A stretch of 64,000 nucleotides of DNA from Hymenobacter sp. BT559 (GCF_016427535.1 NZ_JAELXV010000013.1:1-64000), one strand, 5' to 3'; shown: positions 17,890 to 27,265, counted from the stretch's first letter. Notes: a model not told the origin generated them from the sequence alone. Numbers and translations: made by a program.

Positions 17890-19014
17890 ATGGTAAAGCT
17901 GCTGAACGCCTGTGCGGCGCTACTATCTCTGTCTGCCACCGTTGCGCCGGCGCCTATCCCTTTTGTGGTGAAGGGTTATTTGCCGGCCACTAATGCCCAC
18001 AAGGCCTACCTGTTGTATCGCCGCGGCGGGGCTTTGGTGGTCGATTCAGTAGTTGTCATCAAGGGGCGCTTCCAGCTGAAAGGGCTGGTTGACACTCCCC
18101 AACAAGCCAGCCTTCGGCTTCCCCGGCCCGGCACTTCCTATACTCACATGCTGGGCGAGGACATAGCCACCATCTACCTTGAAAAGGGTACTATCACCCT
18201 CACGGGCACCGGCCAGCCCCTAGGTGCCGTCGCCACCGGCACGCCCCTCAACCACGAAAACGCTACCCTGGCCGCCCAAACCGCGCCCATCCGGGCGCAA
18301 CTAACCGCATTATCCGGGGCGCGGCGGCAAGCCGCAGACACCGCCCGCGCGCACCAGGTCGATGCTCAGGCCGCCCAGTTTACTAAGCAGCTGGGGGCAC
18401 TGTACGAGGCATACCTAAGGGCGCATCCTACCAATCCATTCAGCCTCTACGCCCTAGCCGACTACGAAGCTTACCAGCCCGATGCCAGCGTCTGCGCTAC
18501 CTTCTTCCAGACACTGGCCCCTAGCCTGCGTGCCTCGCCTTACGGGCAAGAGGTGCAGCAGCACTTGGCGCGTTTGCAGCGCACCGCCATCGGGGCTATA
18601 GCGCCCGGCTTTAGCCTGCCTGACCCTAGCGGTAAGCCGATGAAGCTCGCCGACCTGCGCGGCCAGTACGTGCTGGTCGATTTCTGGGCCTCGTGGTGCC
18701 GGCCGTGCCGGGCCGAAAACCCCAACGTAGCCAAGGCCTACGCCGCGTACCGCGGCCAGCACTTCACGGTCGTTGGCATCTCGCTCGATAGCCAGTCGGG
18801 GCGGGCCGCGTGGCTAAAAGCCATCCAGGACGACCACCTTATCTGGCCCCAGGTATCGGACCTGCGCGGCTTTAACACGGCCGTGGCGCAGCAGTACGCC
18901 ATTAGTTCCATTCCCCAGAATTTCCTGCTCGACCCGCAGGGCCGCATCGTGGCCAAAAACCTGCGCGGTGACGCCCTATTGCAAAAGCTGGCGCAAGTGC
19001 TCGCGGCTGAATAG
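17890..19014 (+). CDS. TlpA-like thioredoxin with N-terminal DUF4369-type domain (copy 2)
   Basis: A 374-residue exported protein of a type common in Bacteroidota. It has a signal peptide (to about residue 22), a DUF4369-like beta-rich domain (about 25-115: VVKGYLPATNAHKAYLLYR...), a helical linker (about 120-235), and a TlpA/AhpC-TSA thioredoxin domain (about 240-374) with active site FWASWCRPCRAENP and SSIPQNFLLDP. It shares about 120 C-terminal residues closely with the protein at 15020-15550. It is divergent from the kinase operon and shares its putative response-regulator site. The likely role is reduction of periplasmic disulfides, for example in cytochrome maturation. Confidence 0.9.
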   Translation: MVKLLNACAALLSLSATVAPAPIPFVVKGYLPATNAHKAYLLYRRGGALVVDSVVVIKGRFQLKGLVDTPQQASLRLPRPGTSYTHMLGEDIATIYLEKGTITLTGTGQPLGAVATGTPLNHENATLAAQTAPIRAQLTALSGARRQAADTARAHQVDAQAAQFTKQLGALYEAYLRAHPTNPFSLYALADYEAYQPDASVCATFFQTLAPSLRASPYGQEVQQHLARLQRTAIGAIAPGFSLPDPSGKPMKLADLRGQYVLVDFWASWCRPCRAENPNVAKAYAAYRGQHFTVVGISLDSQSGRAAWLKAIQDDHLIWPQVSDLRGFNTAVAQQYAISSIPQNFLLDPQGRIVAKNLRGDALLQKLAQVLAAE

Positions 19015-19130
19015 GGCGTTGATAATTACGCTTCCAGCTGCGGCCCTAGGGTAGGTGCGCGGCCCTGTAAAAGCTCAAGCCGTGCACGGTAAGAGTGAAT
19101 TTCCATCTTTTCATTTTTATTAGTTTATTC

Positions 19131-19664
19131 ATGCATCCACTTGCATTGCAAATTCCGCCTACCGAAGGCGTTCGGAAAGTAGGCCCCGGCGAAGGCGAGC
19201 ACTTCGACATCGCCGATTCGCGCTTCACCTGGAAGGCCAAGGCCGCCGACACTGGCTACGCTTTCGCCATCTACGAGCTGCCGCTTGACCCCGGCAAGGG
19301 GGTGCCTCTGCACGCCCATCCCTACGCCGAAGTCTTCTACATCCTCGAGGGCCACGTCGATTTCATGCGCCTCACCGCCGGCCAGCAAGAATGGGTGAGC
19401 TGCGGGCGAGGCGACACGCTCATCGTGCCGCCCAACGCGTTCCACGGCTTTGCCAACCGCAGCGCCCAGCCTGCCCGGCTACTCAGCACTGCCAACCAAC
19501 TGCACCAAGCCTTCTTCGACGAAGCTGCGCGCCCGGCAGAGGCCACCGACCCGCTGCCCGCTAGCCCGCCTGATATGGCCGAGCTGCAGCGCGCCCTAGG
19601 TCTGGCGCCCAAGTACAATATGTTTTTTGCCCCGCCGCCAACTGGCGAGAGCTCTGTTGAATAG
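19131..19664 (+). CDS. Cupin-domain protein
   Basis: A single-domain cupin of 177 residues. The metal-binding motif 1 reads PLHAHPYAEVFYILEG (two His and a Glu), and motif 2 is PPNAFHGFAN (His). A C-terminal helical tail holds MAELQRALGLAPKYNM. Such proteins bind a metal and act as sugar isomerases, dioxygenases or sensors; the specific role cannot be told. The ATG at 19131 is preferred to 19095 because the upstream 12 residues (FHLFIFISLF) lie in an AT-rich leader and are not typical of the family. Confidence 0.8.
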   Translation: MHPLALQIPPTEGVRKVGPGEGEHFDIADSRFTWKAKAADTGYAFAIYELPLDPGKGVPLHAHPYAEVFYILEGHVDFMRLTAGQQEWVSCGRGDTLIVPPNAFHGFANRSAQPARLLSTANQLHQAFFDEAARPAEATDPLPASPPDMAELQRALGLAPKYNMFFAPPPTGESSVE

Positions 19665-19668
19665 ACCT

Positions 19669-19741
19669 TGAGAAAGTGGGTTTGAGGCCCACTTTCATAC
19701 GTCAACAAAGCGGCTCCTATTCATCGAATAGGAGCCGCTTT
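19669..19741. terminator. Two consecutive terminator hairpins
   Basis: A first hairpin, gaaagtggg/cccactttc (about 19671-19696), is followed by the perfect 16-base stem aaagcggctcctattc (19707-19722) / gaataggagccgcttt (19726-19741) with T runs. Placed between convergent genes. Confidence 0.8.
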
Positions 19742-19807
19742 TGTGTATCTGCCTTAGTTGAAGGTGTAAAGCTGCCTTCATAAAAGTTTAGCCGCGAGGC
19801 GCACGGC

Positions 19808-20287
19808 TCACGGCAATACCGCTGGCTTCTGCGCCAGCAGGTAGGCAATGCGTGCGTGCTGGTGCAGGGTGTCGGCCTTGAGCACCAAATTCTTGCCTAC
19901 GAAGCACTGGTAGCTCACCACGGGTTGGCCAGCGCTCGCCGGGCGGGTGCGAAGCAACTCCAGCGACTGCAGCGCACCAGGAATGCGGGCCCCGAACCAG
20001 TTGGGGTCGGGCTGCTGCTGCCAGGTGAGTAGGGCCAGCACTTCGCCTGGCTGAGTGGCGCCGGGGCTACCTAGGGCCGCCTGGCGGGCCAGGTCGTTGC
20101 CATACAGCGTGGCCGTGGTAGCCTGCCGGCGGTTGACAAAGGTGGATAGTACCCGCAAACCCAACTTGCTGAAATTAAAGGAAGGCGGTAGCGAAGCGGC
20201 CTCGTTGAGTTGGCCGGCGGGTACCTGGTTTTGGGTACAGGCACTCAGGGCCAGTAGGGCGCCTAGGGCGATGGTCGGGGCTTTCAT
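19808..20287 (-). CDS. Lipoprotein, putative cytochrome P460-related
   Basis: A 159-residue lipoprotein with lipobox LLALSAC (Cys at about 17). The sequence (VLSTFVNRRQATTATLYGNDLARQAAL, about 44-70; GEVLALLTWQQQPDPNWFGARIPG, about 82-105) resembles proteins that accompany P460-type cytochromes. No CxxCH haem motif is present; a lone Cys lies in YQCFVGKN. It starts four bases after the stop of the cytochrome gene on the same strand, so the two are translationally linked and probably function together at the outer face of the inner membrane. Confidence 0.6.
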   Translation of the reverse strand: MKAPTIALGALLALSACTQNQVPAGQLNEAASLPPSFNFSKLGLRVLSTFVNRRQATTATLYGNDLARQAALGSPGATQPGEVLALLTWQQQPDPNWFGARIPGALQSLELLRTRPASAGQPVVSYQCFVGKNLVLKADTLHQHARIAYLLAQKPAVLP

Positions 20288-20291
20288 CGGG

Positions 20292-21248
20292 CTAGTGGCT
20301 CAGGGGCTGGGTGAAAACGAAGTCGTTGTTTTTCTGAGGCTGGTGGCAGCGGATGCACTCGGTGGTGAAGAGCGCGTCTTTGCCGTAGGGCACTAGCTTG
20401 GGCGTTTTGAAGCGGGCCCAGCCCCAGCCCTTGGTGGCGGCGTACTGGTGGTCGTCCTTCAGCATGTACTCCACCTGCTTGAAGGCGCCGGGGCGCACGT
20501 TGCCCTCGGCATCGGCGAGCTGGTCCCAGGCCACTTTGGCGAAGGCCGTGCCGTTGGGCCAGGGGTTGATGTGCTTCTCGCGGATGGCCTTGATGGCTAC
20601 ATCATTGCCAAAAATCACGCGCATCGTGCCATTGTCGAAGCGCTCGGTGGTGCTGATGGCCTGCCAGTTTTTGTAGTCGGGCAGGTAGGCGATGCCGTTG
20701 GGTGCCACGGGCACGGCGGCGGGCTTGGCCGCGCCTGGCTGCCAGTGCCGGTACTGCCGGTCGGCGTCATTGAGCTTAGCTGTGTCGGCGGCTGGGTTTT
20801 TGGCCAGGCTTGCCACGTACTGCTTGAGCACGGCCACCTCCTGGGCTGATATCTTGGCTTCGGGGTGCGCGAGGGTATACTCACTGAGCGGCATGGCGCC
20901 CGCCAGTATTTGGTTGACTGATTCCCACAGCTTCGCCTTTTGGTCGGCGGGGGGGAGGCTCTGCCAGGTAGAGAAGTTTAGCCCCACCCGGCCCTGCTTC
21001 ACGTGGTCAGTTACCTGCCAGTACACGGGCGCAACTTGGTCGAACCAGCGCAACTTGGTTTGGTTGGAGTGGCAATCGTAGCAGGCGCGCTGCACGATGC
21101 TTTTTACGGCTACCGGTGCCTGAAAATCGCCGGTTACGGGCGGGTTTTCCAGCGGTGGATGAATGAACTGAATGCCCACCAACGCGGCCCCGAGCAGGGC
21201 CCCGGTAGGCAGCAGAAGGCGGCGGATAGGCTTGGCGTTTGGGCTCAT
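20292..21248 (-). CDS. Haem-binding domain plus cytochrome P460-like protein
   Basis: A 318-residue membrane-anchored c-type cytochrome. An N-terminal membrane segment (LLLPTGALLGAALVGIQFI) is followed by a haem-binding domain with the first CxxCH, CYDCHSNQTKLRWF (about residues 56-69), a second half resembling cytochrome P460 (ATTERFDNGTMRVIFGND, FAKVAWDQ), and a C-terminal CxxCH, ECIRCHQPQ. P460 proteins oxidise small nitrogen compounds or detoxify peroxides; the substrate here is unknown. ATG at 21248 is preferred to a GTG at 21254. Confidence 0.8.
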   Translation of the reverse strand: MSPNAKPIRRLLLPTGALLGAALVGIQFIHPPLENPPVTGDFQAPVAVKSIVQRACYDCHSNQTKLRWFDQVAPVYWQVTDHVKQGRVGLNFSTWQSLPPADQKAKLWESVNQILAGAMPLSEYTLAHPEAKISAQEVAVLKQYVASLAKNPAADTAKLNDADRQYRHWQPGAAKPAAVPVAPNGIAYLPDYKNWQAISTTERFDNGTMRVIFGNDVAIKAIREKHINPWPNGTAFAKVAWDQLADAEGNVRPGAFKQVEYMLKDDHQYAATKGWGWARFKTPKLVPYGKDALFTTECIRCHQPQKNNDFVFTQPLSH

Positions 21249-21420
21249 AAACACGGCGTTTGTCAGCTGCTTCGGCCGGTTGCCCGCCTCTGTGTAGAGC
21301 GGGTATGGCTTTGCAAATCATTGATAGCCAAACTTACGGGTCGCGTATAGCCGCTGCTAGCCTCCTGCGGCCAGCTGGCCTAATCCAAGCTTGAGTTGGC
21401 TTTTTTGGCCGGTAGTGGGC

Positions 21421-22227
21421 CTAAGCAAAGCGCTTCAAAAACTGCTGAATGGCCGCGTTGTAGCTGCGCGACGAGCTAACGTGCTGCCCATTAGCCATCC
21501 GAAACAGGTACTCGCCGTGCGCCCACGACTTAAATTCCACAATGTGCGCGGTATTGATGACAAACGAGCGGTGGATGCGCAGGAAGTACGCCGGGTCGAG
21601 GCGCTCGGCCAGCTGCCCTAGGGAGACCCGCACTGCGTGGGCCGCGCGTGCGGTATGCAGCAGCACGCCACTGCCCGTGGCTTCGAGGTAGCAGACCTCG
21701 GCGGCGGGCACAAAAAACTGCCGCTCGGGCTGCTTCACTACAAACCGGTCCTGGTACTCCTTAGTCGGAGGGCTGATGGCGGTGCTAGGCGGCGCAGGCC
21801 AGGCGCGCAGCAAGGCCGCCAAATCGGCACCTAGGGTAAGAGTTTGGTGCTGAGTGGCCTGCTGCTGCACGCGGCGCACGCACTCGGCAAACCGGTCGGG
21901 GTCGAGCGGTTTCAGTAGATAATCGACCGCGTGCAGCGCGAAGGCGGCCACGGCGTATTGGTCGTAGGCCGTTACAAACACCACCAGTGGCAACGGCTGG
22001 CCCGCGGCTTGGAGGCGTTGGAGCACCTGCACCCCGTCGAGGTCGGGCATTTGCACATCCAGAAATACTACGTCGTAGGCGCCCGTTTGCAGGGCGGCGA
22101 GGGCCTCGGTGCCGTTCGGGCATTCACCTGTAATGGTCAGGTCAGGAAAGTCGGCGAGCAGCTCGCGCACTAGGCTGCGGGCCAGGGGCTCGTCATCTAC
22201 GAGTAGAGTGCATAGGCGCGGGCTCAT
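21421..22227 (-). CDS. LytTR-type response regulator
   Basis: A 268-residue DNA-binding response regulator of the AlgR/AgrA/LytR class. The receiver domain (about 5-120) has the phospho-Asp in VVFLDVQMPDLDG and Lys in LLKPLDPDRF. The LytTR domain (about 165-265) shows FVPAAEVCYLEATGSGVLLHT and FLRIHRSFVINTAHI. Its ATG overlaps the stop of the partner kinase by four bases, so the pair is translationally coupled. The target genes are not visible. Confidence 0.92.
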   Translation of the reverse strand: MSPRLCTLLVDDEPLARSLVRELLADFPDLTITGECPNGTEALAALQTGAYDVVFLDVQMPDLDGVQVLQRLQAAGQPLPLVVFVTAYDQYAVAAFALHAVDYLLKPLDPDRFAECVRRVQQQATQHQTLTLGADLAALLRAWPAPPSTAISPPTKEYQDRFVVKQPERQFFVPAAEVCYLEATGSGVLLHTARAAHAVRVSLGQLAERLDPAYFLRIHRSFVINTAHIVEFKSWAHGEYLFRMANGQHVSSSRSYNAAIQQFLKRFA

Positions 22228-23330
22228 GCGGCAAGGGGAGCTGGGCTAGCGGCTTGAAAGGGCAGCGACAAATGCAGGCAGTAACCCTGGCCGGGCGCGG
22301 TTTCGACGCGCACGGCGTAGTCGCTGCCGTAGCGGGTGGCCAGACGGCTTTCGAGGTTGCGGAGGCCGATGCCCCGCACAGCCGTGTCGGCGGTGCCGCG
22401 GCCATTGTCCTGCACCTGCACAAGCAGGCGGTCGGCCTGCCGCCGGGCACTGATGGCCAGCTCGCCCACCCCCGCCTGCGGGGCCAGGCCGTGGCGCACC
22501 GCATTCTCCACCACTGGCTGCAAGAGCAGGGCGGGCAAGATGGCGGCCTCCGTGCCGGGCGCGATGTGGTAGGCCACGGCCAAGCGGTCGGGAAAGCGCG
22601 TTTGCTCGATTTCGAGGTAAAGGCGCGTGAGGTGCAGTTCCTGGGCCAGGGTCACTTCTTGGGTATCGCTGCCGTCGAGTACCAGGCGCAAAAACTGGCT
22701 GAGCTGGGCCAGCATGCGCCGGGCGGCCTTCACGTCGGTGCCCATGAGGGCCGATACGGCGTTGAGGGAATTGAACAGAAAGTGCGGCTGAAGCTGCATT
22801 TTCAGGGCTTGCAACTGTGCCTGTACCAGTTGCGTTTCCAGCCGCGCAGCCTGCACTTGGCCCTGCCGGAACCGCTCGCGGTACTGCACGGCGTAGGCCA
22901 TGCACAGTAGCATCCAGTAAATGGGCACCCAACTATTAGCGTTTTCCACTACCGCGGTCAGCGAGAAGCCGCCGGGTAGTACTCCCCAAGCACTCATCAG
23001 CCCAGCGTAGGCCAGGCGGTACACCAGCGTAAGACTGTAGCTGGCGGCGGCGTGCACCAGCAGGTTGGTGAGCCGGCGCCGCGGCTCTGTGAGGTCGAAG
23101 CGTGTAGCTAGGGCAAAGACCACCGGTGTGAGCAGCCCCCACAGCAGGCCGTGAAGCAGCCGCCCCCCTAGGGTTTCGCCCCAATGGGTAGGCGTACCCG
23201 CCGAGAGGTTTTGTGCAAACATCAGCAGCACCATAAACCCGCTGAACAGCAGCCAGGCCAGCGCAATAACCGGCCCCGGCACCAGCGGCCGCGGCGGCGC
23301 CGAAGCGGCAAAAGGTTGCTCGTTGTGCAT
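22224..23330 (-). CDS. LytS/YehU-type sensor histidine kinase
   Basis: A 368-residue His_kinase-family (PF06580) sensor. Four membrane segments fill the first 150 or so residues (ALAWLLFSGFMVLLMF, LLHGLLWGLLTPVVFAL, and others). The phospho-acceptor region reads LQLQPHFLFNSLNAVSAL (about 177-195), and the ATPase has N-box LLLQPVVENAVRHGL, then DNGRG and GIGLRNLESRL. The start is set at ATG 23330 (MHNEQPF); the open frame further upstream is low-complexity and not homologous. Confidence 0.9.
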   Translation of the reverse strand: MHNEQPFAASAPPRPLVPGPVIALAWLLFSGFMVLLMFAQNLSAGTPTHWGETLGGRLLHGLLWGLLTPVVFALATRFDLTEPRRRLTNLLVHAAASYSLTLVYRLAYAGLMSAWGVLPGGFSLTAVVENANSWVPIYWMLLCMAYAVQYRERFRQGQVQAARLETQLVQAQLQALKMQLQPHFLFNSLNAVSALMGTDVKAARRMLAQLSQFLRLVLDGSDTQEVTLAQELHLTRLYLEIEQTRFPDRLAVAYHIAPGTEAAILPALLLQPVVENAVRHGLAPQAGVGELAISARRQADRLLVQVQDNGRGTADTAVRGIGLRNLESRLATRYGSDYAVRVETAPGQGYCLHLSLPFQAASPAPLAA

Positions 23331-23559
23331 AGTGCCAAAGGTAGCGTGTGGGCCCCCGCTGCCGGGCGGTCGCCTGCTGGGTTGGCCTATAAGGGTGTCC
23401 AAACGGCCTTTTGGGCTAGCCACGCGCCCCAGCCGGATTGCTGAGTATGCCCTAGCGAGCAGCAAAGAATTGATAGGTTTGAGGTCTTCTACAGATTAGT
23501 CTGCTACGCCACAAACTTCTGCGGAGATACCCCTGAATTAGTTGCCGCTCTAACTCAGC

Positions 23560-23748
23560 CAAATTGGATAGGGCCTCTGGTGGCGCCGCAGGAAGCGATT
23601 CTCTGAGCTGCTACTCGGCCACCCCGATAGTCTTGTGGACATCACGCACCGCGTGTTCGGCAACTACGCGGTTCTTGTTTTTACAAAGTAGCAAGCCAAT
23701 GCTGGGCTGGTCTTCGAGATGGCGCAACTCGTCAACGGCCATAACGGC
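23560..23748 (-). pseudogene. Fragment of a DUF1016 (YhcG-type) nuclease gene
   Basis: Reading leftward, about 60 codons match the C-terminal end of the DUF1016/PDDEXK nuclease family: DQPSIGLLLCKNKNRVVAE then RDVHKTIGVAE. The family consensus at this point is GVAEY; here the Tyr codon is TAG, a stop, and homology continues in frame beyond it (LRESLP). The N-terminal part of the gene is absent, since the upstream border runs into the end of the next gene at 23756. It is a truncated, mutated remnant. Confidence 0.7.
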
Positions 23749-23755
23749 TAGTATA

Positions 23756-24100
23756 CTAGGAGCGGCGTCGCAATAAATAGCCAATATGGCCCGTCTGGTC
23801 ATTGGGCAGGGTCGCAGCTTGTACGAGTTCCCAGCCTTGGCTGTCTAGGTAGCTTAGCGCCGCTGGTACAGACGTAAACTCCTCGATAGTAGTGGCCAGG
23901 GTGGCCAGTGAGCTATCCTCCACGACCCGCTTCTTGCGCTGGTTCTGCCCGTAGTCAAGCCGCATGCTGGAAGCGTAGAAGTTGGAGCCCAATGTGTAAA
24001 GCAGACAATACTTGACCGGCGGTGCGGTGGGCACCACGGGTGACCTTTGCGCGTGAACGGTCAAACTCAGTAGACTAAAAGCGACGAGCAAATATTTCAT
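23756..24100 (-). CDS. Small secreted protein, unknown function
   Basis: A 114-residue product with a signal peptide (KYLLVAFSLLSLTVHAQ, cleavage about residue 18). The mature part contains FTSVPAALSYLDSQGWELVQA (about 78-98), a pattern seen in small Bacteroidota exported proteins of the DUF4177 type. No catalytic residues are recognised. It stands alone between a gene remnant and a lipoprotein gene. Confidence 0.65.
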   Translation of the reverse strand: MKYLLVAFSLLSLTVHAQRSPVVPTAPPVKYCLLYTLGSNFYASSMRLDYGQNQRKKRVVEDSSLATLATTIEEFTSVPAALSYLDSQGWELVQAATLPNDQTGHIGYLLRRRS

Positions 24101-24253
24101 CCGGCCGAAGGTAACCTGATAGGTGTATTGGCGAAGCGGCGGCCACTACCACATAGTAGGCGGCGGAGCGGCCCCTGAGAGGGTGGAACAGTACTGGGCT
24201 TCGTATATGCAAGCCTTCTCGCTATTGTTGCCTGCAACTGACAAGCTAGCGGG

Positions 24254-24757
24254 CTAGAAAGTAGAGTTGAACTGCCCACCAATAATCTGCTTGGTGTGCG
24301 ACGTATTAAACAGCTCGGCCCCAGTGAAGGCGAACGTGCCCGCCACAGAGTTGCTCGTCAGGGACGAGATAGTGATGGACCCACCAGTAGCCGCGTACAG
24401 GTTACTCCCCGAACCAGGGCTCAGGTAGTCGGCGTAGCTGGCACTCGCTTTCGTGGTTGTGCCCGTGCCCCCTAGGCTATAGGTGCCTACTCTGTTGGGA
24501 ACAAATAAGGTAAGGACCACCGCTGAGCTGTTGGCGCTAGCGGTGCTGCTATTTTGCCAAATGCTGACCGTCAGCATATTGGGATTGAGTGCCGGGGTGC
24601 CCATCTCTACGACCACTTTATCGGACTGCTGCGCTTGCCCCTCTACTTGCCAGCTACTGGCGGGAGCCGGCGTTGCCTTGTCTTTCGAACAAGCAGTTGC
24701 TAGTAGCAAAGTACCGAGCGTGGCGGCTGCACGGCCCCAGGGAAGTATACGAAGCAT
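24254..24757 (-). CDS. Lipoprotein, DUF6252-like
   Basis: A 167-residue lipoprotein with lipobox TLLLATAC (Cys at about 23). The mature part is beta-rich with Ser/Thr-rich strands (NPNMLTVSIWQNSSTASANSS, GGSITISSLTSNSVAGTFAF) and a final GTFAFTGAELFN...GQFNSTF motif typical of DUF6252-type Bacteroidota surface lipoproteins. The function is unknown. Confidence 0.7.
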   Translation of the reverse strand: MLRILPWGRAAATLGTLLLATACSKDKATPAPASSWQVEGQAQQSDKVVVEMGTPALNPNMLTVSIWQNSSTASANSSAVVLTLFVPNRVGTYSLGGTGTTTKASASYADYLSPGSGSNLYAATGGSITISSLTSNSVAGTFAFTGAELFNTSHTKQIIGGQFNSTF

Positions 24758-25134
24758 CAGAAAGCGGGGAGTGGGGAAAAGGAGGGGCTTGGCAACGATT
24801 GAGGAAGCGCGGCGCTTGAACAGCAGATGCTAGGTAAGAGCAGAGACGAAACTGTAAAGCTTCCGCAGAACGCGATTCGTCCGCACGCTTTCTAAACGCT
24901 GTAATAGTAAAAGTAGGAGGCAGGACCTGACTAAGTGGCTTTCAGAGCAGCTGCTATAGCTTGGTTACAAGCTGCGTTTCCCAATGTGCTGGCGTTAATC
25001 TGAGTAGCATAAGTACGGATAGGAGACCCTAGGTACGTACCTAGCAGCAACTGTGCTGGCAGCGCTAGTTGGGCGGTGCCTTATAAACCAAGGTAGGTGG
25101 GCTTGCCGTGGTTGCTAGCCGGCCAGTGCCTGCA
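24758..25134. other. Intergenic stretch, no gene
   Basis: About 375 bases without a credible coding frame. It contains an inverted pair around ggtacgtacc (25031-25040). No RNA or repeat family is recognised. Confidence 0.4.
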
Positions 25135-25930
25135 CTACCCGCGCTCGTGGCTGGGCACGTAGACCCAGAAGGTGGAGCCCACACCGGGCATGCTCTGCAC
25201 CTCAACCCGGCCGCCTAGGTTCTCGGCAATCTTCTTGACCGTGTACAGCCCCAAATCTGTGCCCTCGACGTGGTCGTGAAAGCGGCGGAACATGGCAAAT
25301 AGTGCGGCCTGTTGGGCGTTTGTCAGACCCAGGCCGTTGTCTTGTTGAAGTAGCTTTCTGCCAGTTCACCTGCCTCCGTGCGTTTCCATCTCACGGGCAC
25401 TTCCTGGTCGTGGTAAGGCTGGCCGGTGTGGTATACCTGTTGCAAGTGGTCCTAGAGGGTGCTGCCCTCAAACTCGGGCACCGCTGCCAACAGCGGCCGG
25501 CCCAGCAGCTGGCGGCCCGCAAACAGCCGCTGGTAGCTAGGATTTACCAGTTCATACACAAAATCAGGGCCCTGGAGCAGGCAAATGGCTGCCGGCGCCT
25601 GCAACACGAGCTGGCTGAGCCGCTAGCGCTCCTGCTCGACTTCGACCAGCGCCCGGCACTCCCGTTCCTGGGCCTGCGTCATGGCTTGGCGCGTCTGTAC
25701 CTCCGCAGTCACGTTGATGGAGCTGTGGATGATGTAGCACAACTTTCCCTCTGCATCGAATACGGGCGTGGTGCGCGGCAGCCAGTGGCGCTCCACAAAG
25801 TGCCCCGGCCGCTCAAGATCGAGCACGTCGTAGGGCTGCAGGGCCATCACGGCGATATAGGAATCGGGCACCGTTTCGAGGGCTCGCAGCTGCTCGGTAA
25901 GCAGCGGGGTAGGGACAGTGGCAGGTATTA
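25135..25930 (-). pseudogene. Decayed PAS histidine kinase with internal deletion
   Basis: Read leftward, this is a collapsed relative of the kinase at 26513-28988. A first PAS piece (GHFVERHWLPRTTPVFDAEG) is followed by an in-frame TAG (25623), a second PAS piece (LQAPAAICLLQGPDFVYELVNPSYQ) with another in-frame TAG near 25453, and then, after YFNK near 25355, a jump in another frame into the end of an ATPase domain (QDNGLGLTNAQQ, DLGLYTVKKIAENLGGRVEVQS). The HisKA domain and most of the ATPase domain are deleted. The last 70 codons are intact and end at 25135. Confidence 0.8.
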
Positions 25931-26078
25931 GGGTGGGTAGCTACAAGGTGTATACCGCGGAAAAGAAGCGGAATATAGAACCAAGTAGTTGCTGCTGCGA
26001 AAGGAGCCAAGTTAGTAACCTAGGGCGCTGCTGAGACGGGCGCGCGCAAATCGCATATTGTGAATGAGCCAGTTACAG

Positions 26079-26492
26079 TTATTGTGGAGCGAAATGCTGC
26101 TGCCACAAGTCGGTCACTTTTTGCTGCGTCAGGGGTTTATTGAGAAAGCCGTCAATGGGTAGCTGCTGGGCGCGGGCCAGGTCTACGGGATGCATGGAGG
26201 TAGTGAGCATCACGATGACAATAGGCTGCTGCTGGGCCAGGGGCAGCTGTAGGTAGGCTTCCAGAAAGCCCAGGCCATTGAGCACGGGCATGTTCATGTC
26301 GAGTAGGATGAGCCGCGGGCAGGCCGGGTCGGCAGCGGCGCGGCAAGACTGGTCGAGGGTGCGCAGGGCCTGCTCGCCGTTTTCGGCTACCAGCACCTGT
26401 TGGGCTACGCCCATGCGCGTAAGGAGTAGCTTGTTGAGGTAATTAGTAGTGGGGTCGTCATCAACCAGCAGCACATTGGGTAAGGGGAGCAT
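26079..26492 (-). CDS. Single-domain response regulator (CheY-like)
   Basis: A 137-residue stand-alone receiver domain of the Bacteroidota Rcp1-like type. Acidic pair in LLVDDDPTTNYL (residues 8-19), phospho-Asp in LILLDMNMPVLNG (about 65), Thr in VMLTTSM (about 98) and Lys in GFLNKPLT (about 118). No output domain. It lies 20 bases downstream of the split PAS kinase on the same strand and is its probable phosphorelay partner. Confidence 0.9.
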   Translation of the reverse strand: MLPLPNVLLVDDDPTTNYLNKLLLTRMGVAQQVLVAENGEQALRTLDQSCRAAADPACPRLILLDMNMPVLNGLGFLEAYLQLPLAQQQPIVIVMLTTSMHPVDLARAQQLPIDGFLNKPLTQQKVTDLWQQHFAPQ

Positions 26493-26512
26493 AATAACTG
26501 TAAAACGGATAC

Positions 26513-27265
26513 CTAGGTTGGAAACGTAACGGTAAAGGTGGTACCCTCGTTCAGTTGGCTCTGCACCCTGATGGTGCCCCCGGCATTCTCGATAAGGCGC
26601 TTGCTGATGTATAGCCCCACGCCTGTGCCCTCAACGTGGGTGTGCAGGCGCTGAAACAAGCCAAAGAGCTGACGTTGCTGAAGCTCGCTCATGCCTAGGC
26701 CATTGTCCTGCACTGCGAGCATCACGCCTGCCTCCGTAAGCGTGGCGCTCACGTGCACCCGCGCGGGCCGGTCGAGGGCGCGGTACTTGATGGCGTTGCT
26801 GAGCAGGTTGTAAACGATGCTGCGTAGGTTGGAAGGCGAGAAGGATACCACCAGCTCGTCCGGCACCGCGACGGTGAGCTGCGCGCCGGCCGCCGCGATG
26901 GCGGGCATCAGGTCGAGGTGCACGGCTTGCACCACCGGGGCCAGTACGACGGGCTCGGTCGGGCCGTCGTGGGCCAGCTGCAGCCGCGCAATGTCGGTAA
27001 GTTGGCCAATGGTCACCTGGAAGCGAGCCACGGTGTTGTCGAGCAGATTGAGTAGGTGACTTACCAGCCCCTCCTGCTGCATGTCGGAAGGCAGCGTTTC
27101 GCGCAGGGCCAGCACGATGCTTTCAATGTTAGTAATTGGGGCTTTGAGGTCGTGTGAGGCCGTGTACACAAACGTATCTAGGTCCACGTTGGTGCGCGTG
27201 AGCTGGGCGTTGCTCGCATTCAGGTCCTCGTTGGTGGCGGTCAGTTTCTGATTGAGGCGCTCCAC
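26513..27265 (-). pseudogene. Kinase half of a PAS histidine kinase, split by frameshift
   Basis: A 250-residue frame with HisKA (phospho-acceptor His in YTASHDLKAPITNIES, about residues 35-50) and HATPase_c (NLLSNAIKYR, QDNGLGMS, GTGVGLYISKRLIENAGG). It has no sensor of its own; the preceding in-frame codons (LIEARQQV) continue the helical linker of the PAS protein encoded just upstream, in another frame. The apparent start is a GTG (27265) in the middle of the linker motif QQVERLNQ. It is therefore taken as the C-terminal part of one kinase, separated by a frame change at about 27280. Translation as a separate sensor-less kinase is possible but less likely. Confidence 0.75.

Noticed and set aside
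22246..22932. Long opposite-strand and shifted frames over the LytS and LytTR genes
   Set aside because: Shadow frames caused by high GC at third positions; they lack homology and have Arg/Ala/Pro-biased composition.
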